Below the pieces are notes generated by a model that saw nothing but the letters and a program-made list of their open reading frames with translations, made no database searches and was not told the DNA's origin. Shown here in pieces: positions 40,134-48,040 of a stretch of 64,000 nt of DNA. The stretch lies in contig JAHHHH010000001.1 of assembly GCA_019359415.1 (NCBI GenBank), positions 186,001 to 250,000 on the forward strand, written 5' to 3'. The DNA is from Iphinoe sp. HA4291-MV1. Lineage in GTDB: Bacteria; Cyanobacteriota; Cyanobacteriia; Cyanobacteriales; Nostocaceae. The first letter of the stretch is position 1. The number at the start of each line of letters is the position of its first letter. Both the position numbers and the translations under genes were made by a program.

Positions 40134-40388
40134 TCACCTTCTAATATTGTACTTGCGGTCTAACTTGTCCATTTGAAAGGCGTAGATGAAAATCAACACC
40201 ACAAAAATCAGAATTGAACCCTGCTGTGCCATCCAAAAGCCAAAGGGTACGCCGAAAAAACGTACAGCATTTAATGGTTGTACCAGCAAAATACTAAAAA
40301 CGAGAGACACTAGCGCCCAAACTATTAAAAGGTTACGAATTAAAGCAGTGTTTGCACGCCAATAAGAGCGACTCTTTTCGTGATCCAT
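40134..40388 (-). CDS. DUF4212 small membrane subunit of the symporter
   Basis: 84 residues with two transmembrane helices (LLIVWALVSLVFSILLV and GSILIFVVLIFIYAFQM) and a C-terminal DRKYNIRR. DUF4212 proteins are nearly always encoded directly before a VC_2705-type sodium/solute symporter, as here, and are thought to be its small partner. Confidence 0.93.
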   Translation of the reverse strand: MDHEKSRSYWRANTALIRNLLIVWALVSLVFSILLVQPLNAVRFFGVPFGFWMAQQGSILIFVVLIFIYAFQMDKLDRKYNIRR

Positions 40389-40693
40389 TTTTTAAGTAAA
40401 TACATGGAAAATGTAACAAGAATACTAGCAGAAGTGGGAGTTAGGGTCTAGAAAAGTTCAAAATTCAAAATTATTTTTTGGAATTTATAATTTTGTATCT
40501 TGAATTGTCAAAACCTCATACTCTGTACCCAGAGCAAACGCATCTTAATTAGTCTTGACAAAAATCTGAATTAGTATATCTATAACTTACGCATTGACAA
40601 AAGTTTGATTGTGTGATTATTACCATAATAGACATAAATCACCTCAACTTTGTCGGAGTTTTGAACCTAGAGGACATAAACCCAGGTTATGAA

Positions 40694-40851
40694 TTGTCAT
40701 TGCGAACGGAGCGAAGCGCAGTGAAGCAATCCCAGAAGTTTGCGATTGCTTCTCTTCTCCTGTCGGAGACGCGCAAGGGACGAGACGCTGCGCGTAAGCG
40801 CAGCCTGCGCTTTGCGCTTACGCTCCATTTCATTCCGCTCGCAATGACAAA
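40694..40851. mobile_element. MITE-like element, TTGTCATTGCGAACGGAGCG ends
   Basis: The left end TTGTCATTGCGAACGGAGCG is inverted at the right as CATTCCGCTCGCAATGACAA. The interior carries GC-rich palindromes. A shorter relative lies at 46677-46774. No coding sequence. Confidence 0.7.
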
Positions 40852-41070
40852 ATATGTTTTTACACATTTGGGATGCTCCCGTAACGCAAGTCTGTTTTTG
40901 ATAACGTCAAGACGGAAGCTTCTACAGACTGCGCAAAACACGGAAACGTTAATACCGTTTCTATATGAAAATGCATAGAAAGAACCCCACCGCCTGCGGC
41001 ACCTCCCCTTGCTAAGGGGAGGTTAGGAGGGGTAAAAATAATGTGCAGCTTCACAGAGAATTGGTATAAG

Positions 41071-41175
41071 GCAGAAGTTACTACAAGAAAGACAGAAGTT
41101 GCTATAGGGAAGGCGGAAGTTGCTATAGGGAAGGCGGAAGTTGCTATAGGGAAGGCGGAAGTTGCTACAGGGAAG
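41071..41175. repeat. 21-base tandem repeat, five copies
   Basis: Units of 21 bases (GCGGAAGTTGCTATAGGGAA plus G) run head to tail. Copies three and four are identical, the first is the most diverged, and a partial sixth follows. Confidence 0.92.
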
Positions 41176-41281
41176 GCAAAACTTATTAACTTTTCTCCCC
41201 TTTCTTTTCCTGCTTTCGTAAAAATATGGTTTCAAATTTCATCTGACGAGAGTATTAACATCTTTACAACACCTCCCTACC

Positions 41282-41373
41282 CAATACTGCTCGGATAAGC
41301 AAAAATTAGAAACCCGGTTTCTTAAAGAAACCGGGTTTCTGGCACCTCAACTATTCTTAACCGAGCAGTATTG
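41282..41373. mobile_element. 92-base MITE with internal hairpin and 10-base flanking duplication
   Basis: The terminal inverted repeats CAATACTGCTCGGATAAG and CTTAACCGAGCAGTATTG match at 17 of 18 positions. The centre is a palindrome AAACCCGGTTTCTT/AAGAAACCGGGTTT. CCTCCCTACC flanks both sides directly (41272-41281 and 41374-41383), as expected for a target-site duplication. Confidence 0.8.
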
Positions 41374-41409
41374 CCTCCCTACCGACTTGAAGTTTGGCTT
41401 CAAAGCAAG

Positions 41410-42795
41410 TTACTTACGTTTAGTGAACAGCCATCCCAAAATGATGAACCCTAAAGTAGCGACAATACTCAAAAACAAGGATGCATAAAATGGATGGGGT
41501 GGGTTGTTGGGAGATATCGCAGTTAGGGGTTGGTTGATTTTGTCAATATTTTGGACGACTACACCAGAAACAATTGCACCGCCACCAAAGCCTATTCCTA
41601 ATACTTGAATTGTACGTTCTAAAGAGCGATCGCTCTCGGCTTGCTATGTTTCTACAATACCTCGGATAGTGTCAACAATCTGTCCAAATAATTCTTGAGC
41701 AGGAGAAAGATAATTAATATCTGTTTGTATTTGTTCCTGAAATTTTTTACAGTCTTTGTTTAGAAAATTATGCCATAATTGAGGACTATTCCCACCGCCA
41801 ATAGCTGTGATTTCATCCAAGCAAGTTTTGTAATTAGTAATATTTGTGTTAATGCTCATTTGATGCGTTTGTAAATCTTGAAGACATCTTGTGTAATCAA
41901 GTTTGTTCTGAGGTATTTCTGCCAGTAATTTTTTTAAGTCAGATATTGGTGTTTGGGTTTTAGATATCAGGTTGTTAAATTCTTGGATCTTTTTTTCTAA
42001 ATAACTGTAAATTGCTCTAGCTTCTCCATAGCGTTGACGTGCTTGATGATAAATATAAAGGATTTTATGGTACGAGCAAAGTAAATTGAGCAACCAGTCA
42101 TAAGCATTTTCGGCAAGCTGTATCGTGGGAGACTGACTATTATTGATAACTATGAAAATCTGACATTGTTTAGTAGGGTTCTCTGGTTCACTAGGGTTAG
42201 TTGCTTGGTATTCAAATAACAGACTTCCAAAAAGTTCTCCCTGATTTATCTGCACAGGGTTTAAATTTGTGCTTGCAACTAAAGCGGTTGCAAACTTATT
42301 AGCCAGTACATTACAGTTTTCATTTGGATCTACTTCACCGTAAATCCATAAAGTTTGTCCTAAAGATGCTTGAATATGAGATGGTAGTAAGCAACTTGGG
42401 TGAAAATGTTGCAGTTGTGGGACATCAATCGAGATGTTTGGTGATTCTGGCGAAAGAGTGAAATCAGCTACGTAGGTGTCATTCAGTAAAAAAGGTTGAA
42501 GATTAGCATTAATTTTAAAACCATCTGTTGTTGCGAGACTCCCTAAATCTAAATCTCCAACATCCGTTAACCATTCGGTTTGTCTTCCTTGCTCGCGCTT
42601 GGGTTGGTATACACCATTTTGATAGCAAATTAATTTTGCTCGTAAATCCTTCAATCCAACCAAAAGAAGAGAATGTTCACCCAATTTTGCGAGATTTTCC
42701 CATAAGAGATTAGCATCTACAACCACTTCTCCAGGAGCATCAGTGAGAGTATGACGCAGATGAAAAGCATAGAGGCTAATGGTGAAGTTCTTCAC
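41410..42795 (-). pseudogene. CHAT-operon membrane protein, interrupted by an in-frame TAG
   Basis: The first 383 codons (to TAG at 41644-41646) encode a soluble protein. Its C-terminal third is helical and probably coiled coil (YSYLEKKIQEFNNLISK...). Reading on in the same frame gives 77 more residues to TAA at 41410-41412, including two transmembrane helices (TIQVLGIGFGGGAIVSGVVV and FLSIVATLGFIILGWLF) and a basic C-terminus. The coherent hydrophobic continuation shows that the TAG interrupts a gene of about 461 codons. It is either a nonsense mutation or a leaky stop. No family is recognised for the N-terminal part. The start overlaps the preceding 125-residue gene by ATGA. Coupling with a CHAT protease gene suggests a protease-controlled membrane effector, which is inference. 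Confidence 0.8.
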
Positions 42796-43169
42796 TGTTT
42801 TTGGTTGTTTTTTGTGTTGTCTAATAAGGGAGAGTTCTTTTTAATAGCGTTGTCTAAGAGTTGCTTTAAAAATGGACTAGGTTGATTGGCTGGAGTTGGG
42901 GATTTACTACCTCCCATTCCCAAATTGACATCTAAATCGATAGGGTTTGAAGAAATGAGTAATTCTAATTCCTTGCTGTAAGCTTGTAAAATTTGACGAC
43001 GAGATTCTGGTTGCAACCAATTTTCAATTCTTTCTGCAATTTCCTCCTTATCTTCTGATAAATTACCAGAAAGTTGATGGAGTTTAGCCCAATCGTTAGT
43101 AGAAATCACATGAGATTGAGATTCAATGACTTTAATGAAAGCTTGGATGTTATTGTCATAAATAGACAT
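42792..43169 (-). CDS. Small hypothetical protein in the CHAT operon
   Basis: 125 residues, acidic helical N-terminal two thirds (FIKVIESQSHVISTNDWAKL and KEEIAERIENWLQPESRRQI) and a flexible C-terminal tail rich in N, S, P and K. No family recognised. A Shine-Dalgarno-like AAAGGAG stands about ten bases before the ATG, just after the CHAT gene's stop. The gene overlaps the following membrane-protein gene by four bases, so the three genes form one operon. Size and position suggest an adaptor, regulator or substrate of the CHAT protease; that is inference. This is the only gene of the three that is still intact. Confidence 0.7.
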   Translation of the reverse strand: MSIYDNNIQAFIKVIESQSHVISTNDWAKLHQLSGNLSEDKEEIAERIENWLQPESRRQILQAYSKELELLISSNPIDLDVNLGMGGSKSPTPANQPSPFLKQLLDNAIKKNSPLLDNTKNNQKQ

Positions 43170-43819
43170 TGTTTAAACTCCTTTACCTATGGCACAAAAA
43201 GCAGACCAATAATAAGGCGATTCAAAGGGTTTATAAGTTGTACCTTTATCTATCTCAATTTCATTAAAGTATTTATCCAGTTCTATCTGCCAAACCAAAC
43301 TTAGTGGTGACTTACTCAGCCAATCTCGAAATCCTTTGACTGTCGCATCTCTTAACCAACGTTGCGCTGTATTTAAAGCTAATGTAATATTACTTTGCTA
43401 CTGTAATTCTTCGTAAAATTTCATCATCAATAAAGCGGTAGCTGTCGCACTCACAGCCCAGAAGCTACTAACCACATTGGTACTACCAGCTAAGAGAAAA
43501 CCACTGGGCAAACCAATATATTCATCACTCGCATTTTGGAAGTCTGTTAAACCAGTTTCGCAAGCTGAAAGAGTGACTAAGCGACAGTTTTCTAGCTTGA
43601 GGTGAGCAATGATATCTGTCAATGTGAGGCTTTCGTCTGCTAAATCTAATCCAGAATCTAGGGGAGAAGAAGGATTAAAGTAACCGTGACAGAAGAAAAA
43701 GATACAGTTAGCCTGGAGTAATTTTTCATGTATCGTCACATTGTTAGGATTTTCATCAAAGCCAAGAATCGCTGATTTTGTCGCTTCAGCTTGCTTTAAA
43801 ATATAAGCATTAGCAAACT

Positions 43820-44031
43820 CAGTAGACCGAAAAGATTTCTAGAAGGCTTACCATTGGGGCATTCTGGCGGATTGTATACAATCCGCCAGAATGCCCGTAT
43901 CATCTGCGTTTTGAGCAATAGGGTTGTAGATGAGTTCTCCTGCTAAGGTAAGCGATCGCTCGACCCTGTGCCCAAAACATCGCCCCAAACCCTCATTCTT
44001 GCGTTGACTGACAAAAGTTTTCGGTCTACTG
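43820..44031. mobile_element. 212-base MITE inserted in the CHAT gene
   Basis: The perfect terminal inverted repeats CAGTAGACCGAAAA and TTTTCGGTCTACTG are flanked by the direct repeat AAACT (43815-43819 and 44032-44036). The element holds a perfect 40-base palindrome (43857-43896) and no transposase. Excising the element and one AAACT restores the CHAT reading frame exactly, which proves insertion. Confidence 0.93.
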
Positions 44032-45661
44032 AAACTGTTTCTTGATAGCTGCAACTCCTCCTAAATCCTTTTCGTAGCCTTGATATAAGTCTTCTGTGGG
44101 GTTTTGGATGGCAAACAGAGATTGAAAATCAGAGCATTGACGAAGTTGTAATTGTTGCAGCAATTGACAACTAGGGGCATAACCTACACCATTGGGAAAT
44201 AAGTCAAGTAGATATGATTCTCCTACAGGTAAAGCATGGAGAGGAAACAGGTGTAAAGAGCGATGGGGAATGAGGATTAATCTGTTGCAGTGTTTGGGTA
44301 TATAGGCTAATATTTCTTCTATATGTAGAATTTGTGCTAATTTTTTTAGGCGTTCTTCTAGCTGATTTTGCCATTGATGGTTTTGGTTATTTTCTTTATT
44401 TTTGGCGTAGTCCCTGATATATTCAACTTGCCAATCAATGAGGGAAGTTAAGTCTTCTGGTTGAGATTGTAAGAAATTTACTTCTTGCCCGTTAGGCTGG
44501 ATAACAAAGGTGAAAATTCTCTCTCTAGCGATATACCATTCTATAATTGCTGTGTTGTTATTCAAAGTTGCTTGGAATAGGTCAAAATTGAAGCCAGAAC
44601 CAATAGGCAAGTATTGGTCTTGTAATTCTTGGCGTTTGTTTCGTAACTCTTGAAGATATTGGGCTAGGGCTGTTGGATTTTCAGCTTTGCCATTTTGGAG
44701 TTGATACTGACTGATCGCTATTTCGTCTCGCAGTTGTTCTAGTTGAGTAACAACCTGTTGAGGGAAGAAGGTTTTAAGATCACGGTTGAGGATAAGTTCA
44801 ACTAAGTTACGGGTTTTACTACGCTCAACGTATTCAATCGCTTCCTTAATGTTGCCCAATTTTAGGCAAACCTCTACCATGCGTCTATAAAGTTTGTGCC
44901 ATGCTTCTGCTTGTTTACGCTTTGCCTCATCATCAGAAACAATTTCTGCTTGCAAAGATTCCACTGTTTTTATGGATGCAGCCAACTTAGTGTAAGCTAA
45001 ATCAAATTGATTTGCTTCTTGGTAGACAATACCCAGCATGAATAAAGTTTCGATATATTCGTAAGGAAAAACAGTGCGGGTGTAAACTTCCAGTACAGCA
45101 GTATAAGCAGTTATCGCTCGTTCTAAATTCTCAGCTTTATCTCCTCTGATTCTGTAAAAGTAAGCAGCACCCAGATTAGATTGCGTCATTGCCCAATCAT
45201 CTGGAAAGGCGCTACGGGTAGAAACTTCCAGTGCAGCAGTATAAGCAGCGATCGCTCGTTCTAAATTTTCGGCTTCATCACCCAATATTCTGTCACAGTA
45301 AGCAACTCCCAGGTTATGTTGCGTCATTGCCCATTTTTGGGGAAAAACGTTGCGGGTGTAAACTTCCATTGCGACAGAAAAAGCTGCGATCGCCCGTTCT
45401 ATATTCTCAGATTTCTCTCCCCTGATTCTTTCACAGTAAGCATTGCCTTGATTATTTTGCGTATCTGCCCAATCTTTGGGAAAAGCGTTGCGGGTGTAAA
45501 CTTTCAGTGCGGCAGTATAAGCTGCGATCGCAAGTTCTATATTCTCGGCTTTCTCTCCTCTGATTCTGTGACGGTAAGCATTCCCCAGATTATGTTGCGT
45601 CATTGCCCATTGTTGGGGAAAGGCGTTGCAGGTATAAATTTCCATTGCGACAGAAAAAGCT

Positions 45662-46213
45662 GCGATCGCTTGTTCAATATTCTCGGCTTTATCTCCCCTG
45701 ATTCTGTCACCGTAAGCAACCCCCAGATTCATTTGCGCCATTGCCCAATCATAAGGAAAGGCATTGCGGGTGTAAACTTTTAGTGCGGCAGTGCAACTAA
45801 CAATAACCATTTCTATATTCTCGGCTTTATCTCCCCTGATTCTTTTACAGTAAGCAACCCCCAGATTCATTTGCGTTTGTGCCCAATTTTGGGGAAAGGC
45901 TTTGCGGGTATTAACTTCTAGTGCAGCAGTATAAGCAGCGATCGCTTGTTCAATATTCTCGGCTTTATCTCCCCTGATTCTGTCACCGTAAGCAACCCCC
46001 AGATTCATTTGCGCCATTGCCCAATCATAAGGAAAGGCATTGCGGGTGTAAACTTTTAGTGCGGCAGTGCAACTAACAATAACCATTTCTATATTCTCGG
46101 CTTTATCTCCCCTGATTCTTTTACAGTAAGCAACCCCCAGATTCATTTGCGTTTGTGCCCAATTTTGGGGAAAGGCTTTGCGGGTATTAACTTCTAGTGC
46201 AGCAGTATAAGCA
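45662..46213 (-). repeat. Perfect 276-base tandem duplication of two TPR units
   Basis: 45662-45937 and 45938-46213 appear identical base for base. Each holds two 138-base units, that is two TPRs of 46 residues. The other TPR units in the gene are clearly diverged, so this duplication is recent or kept uniform by gene conversion. Confidence 0.88.
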
Positions 46214-46420
46214 GCGATCGCTTGCTCTATATTTTCGGCTCTATCTATTACTATCTGCTGTTGCTTGCAGTACATCTAGTAAAAATTGCTCATAAGCCTC
46301 TAAATCTCGCGAGGTGACAGAGAAAAGTTTTTTACGTTTTCGAGCTTTTTGCGAGGGGAAATTGAGCGCCGCACTGAGTTGACTAGCCAAATTCCGTAGG
46401 CAATTTCCTATTCGCCGCAT

Positions 46421-46794
46421 TGTGATTCTCTCTCCCGCACTTGCACAAAGCCATATCAAGCAATTCAGTAGTAGCTGATAAAATCGCTGGTTATTCCCCT
46501 AATGGGGAATTAGCAGACTTTCAATCAGTTGGTAATCAGTCGGCGCTATTTGTTCATGGGCGTCCGTGAGAGGCTAAGGTTTTAGCACTTTTGTCAAAAG
46601 TAATATTACTTAAATATACTCTTGGAAAGAAGCGATATGACATCAATCTAAGTACTAATGCAAAATTAAATATACATTTGTCATTGCGAATGGAGCGTTC
46701 GCCCTTCTCCCAAAGGGAGAGGCTAGCGCCAAGGCGTTCTCGTTCGCCGTTAGGCGTTCCGTTCGCAATGATATAAATAATTTTGCGTAACCAC
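46421..46794. other. 374-base intergenic region
   Basis: Upstream of the CHAT operon. It holds the interspersed segment shared with 35687-35725 (46562-46600) and a MITE-like element (46677-46774). The CHAT operon promoter is expected near 46430-46550, but no clear boxes were identified. Confidence 0.6.
46677..46774. mobile_element. MITE-like element related to 40694-40851
   Basis: The left end TTGTCATTGCGAATGGAGCG is inverted at the right as CGTTCCGTTCGCAATGAT. The interior consists of GC-rich palindromes. It abuts the stop codon of the HEAT-like secreted protein. Confidence 0.65.
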
Positions 46795-47727
46795 TTATTG
46801 TTGCTGTTGTGATTGCTGTTGTGATTGCTGTTGTCGTTGCTGTTGTCGTGGTTGCTGTTGTGAGCGGTCTTGTCTTTCTTGTTTAAGAAATGCCAGAGGG
46901 TTCGATATACCTGCGATAATATCATCTGGGAACTTAGATGTCGGGTTACTAACCAGTTTGAAAGCTGAGTCGAACAATGATATCGCCTGATCTAAATCAA
47001 TACTAGATAGCTGCTTTGCCTTATCCTGAAGACCTACACCAATTTTATCTAAAGTATAGGCAGCAACTAAACGAACAGATTCATCTGGGCTTTTTAAAGT
47101 TGCAATTAAGGAAGGAATCACGCTACCATCATTGGCAGTAAGAACCGAAACAAAAGCATTAGCAAGGCTGAGCAGAGAATTTGTGCCCTGCAAAGACGAA
47201 ATCAAGGTAGGTACAGCTGAAGTCGCTTTTTCTGCGATATTACCCACATCAGATGTAGAATTAGAATTAGAGCTAACCTGCTGTGAACGATTATTACCGC
47301 CTTGCAAAGCTTGAATCAAAGCAGGTACCGCAGCAGAGACAGCTTCTCTGCCGATATTGTCCAAAACAGAGCCAGAATTGGGATTACCTTGTGACCTATT
47401 CCCTTGTAATGTCTGAATCAAAACAGGTACAGCTATTTGACCAAGAGTTGCTGCAGTGCTACCTGTATTTTGCTGTTCCCCATTCAGTACCGACTGTTGC
47501 GCCCAAGCAGCGCTAGTTGCAACCAAGGGTGAAGAAACGCATAATAAGGCGATTGCTATCTGGGAGGCGATCGCGGAGCGCGCCCTAGTGCCCAACCAAG
47601 CTCTGCTTGGTTGCTCCGTTCCTCTGGAACGGAGAACCCTGTTTTTCCAGAACAGGGTTGGCAGTATACGGGCGATCGCAGTCTGACGAACGATAGTTGG
47701 GAGATTTGAAGGTTTGTATTCTGTCAT
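46795..47727 (-). CDS. Secreted HEAT-like repeat protein with repeat-disrupted signal region
   Basis: 310 residues. A hydrophobic export segment (IASQIAIALLCVSSPLVATSAAWA) ends in a likely AxA cleavage site. Helical repeats follow: AVPVLIQTLQG, AVPALIQALQG, AVPTLISSLQG, VIPSLIATLKS. The PDESVRLVAAYTLDKIG unit is a canonical HEAT motif. The C-terminus is a glutamine-rich tail encoded by CAA/CAG-type repeats. Between the conserved N-terminus (MTEYKPSNLPTIVRQ) and the hydrophobic segment, about 25 residues are encoded by three adjacent DNA hairpins (47592-47659), an in-frame repeat insertion. Probably an extracytoplasmic scaffold; function unknown. Confidence 0.82.
   Translation of the reverse strand: MTEYKPSNLPTIVRQTAIARILPTLFWKNRVLRSRGTEQPSRAWLGTRARSAIASQIAIALLCVSSPLVATSAAWAQQSVLNGEQQNTGSTAATLGQIAVPVLIQTLQGNRSQGNPNSGSVLDNIGREAVSAAVPALIQALQGGNNRSQQVSSNSNSTSDVGNIAEKATSAVPTLISSLQGTNSLLSLANAFVSVLTANDGSVIPSLIATLKSPDESVRLVAAYTLDKIGVGLQDKAKQLSSIDLDQAISLFDSAFKLVSNPTSKFPDDIIAGISNPLAFLKQERQDRSQQQPRQQQRQQQSQQQSQQQQ
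47592..47659. repeat. Three adjacent palindromes inside a signal-peptide coding region
   Basis: Hairpins CAACCAAGC/GCTTGGTTG (47592-47612), CTCCGTTCC/GGAACGGAG (47614-47634) and AACCCTGTT/AACAGGGTT (47635-47659) stand side by side. Together they are a composite repetitive element placed in frame in the N-terminal coding region. Confidence 0.85.
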
Positions 47728-48040
47728 TGTTACAGGTTGTTGGGAAATTTGTATAAATATGTGAACTGATGCAATAAAACTCCTAGCTTTCGTAAAAACG
47801 AGGAAACTTTCAACTCCTATTTAGGAGATTTAAGCAATTTTTGCATGAATTCTTACAATTGATGAATACATCACCCAAAATCAGAATTACGGAAGCGACG
47901 GCGAAAAAGAGTAGAAGTTCCAGAGAGATTTATTGATAAGGAATGAGCAATGAGCAATGGGCAATGGGCAATGGGCAATGCTCGATTTCCGAGTTCCCAG
48001 TTCTGGGTTCCCAATTCCCAATGCCCCATTCCCATTTGTA
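47728..48040. other. 313-base intergenic region
   Basis: Contains GGGCAAT-type 7-base repeats (about 47944-47980) and short palindromes; no gene. It lies upstream of the HEAT-like gene, whose promoter it must carry, and downstream of the lipid-synthase gene. Confidence 0.6.

Larger units (their letters stand above)
40389..41409. other. 1.0-kb intergenic repeat cluster
   Basis: Contains no credible gene. It holds heptamer repeats (about 40455-40510), a MITE-like element (40694-40851), a GC-rich repeat near 40987-41037, a 21-base tandem array (41071-41175) and a complete MITE with target duplication (41282-41373). Open frames here are by-products of repeats whose length is a multiple of three. 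Confidence 0.75.
43173..46420 (-). pseudogene. TPR-CHAT protease, broken by frameshift, MITE and amber codon
   Basis: A caspase-like CHAT protease with many 46-residue TPR units, a family common in filamentous cyanobacteria. It begins at the ATG at 46420 (GGGAGAG upstream). It loses frame at about 46243, where the N-terminal segment ending LLDVLQATADSN runs into the TPR region. The TPRs (roughly 46240-45000) are followed by a linker and the CHAT domain. A 212-base MITE splits the domain after GVAAIKKQF; removing it with one target copy restores IKKQFANAYILKQAE in frame. The catalytic His (FFFCHGYF) and Cys (LSACETG) lie beyond it. An in-frame TAG at 43398-43400 separates EELQ from QSNITLALNTAQRWL, and the natural end is SPYYWSAFCAIGKGV at 43173. 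It is unlikely to make intact protease. Confidence 0.9.

Noticed and set aside
41041-41298. 85-codon plus-strand frame with AEVAIGK-type repeats
   Set aside because: Created by the 21-base tandem array and continuing into the hairpin MITE; no ribosome-binding site or partner.
46554-46925. 123-codon minus-strand frame rich in N, S and H
   Set aside because: It is the shifted frame of the glutamine-rich tail of the gene at 46795-47727 running into a MITE-like element.
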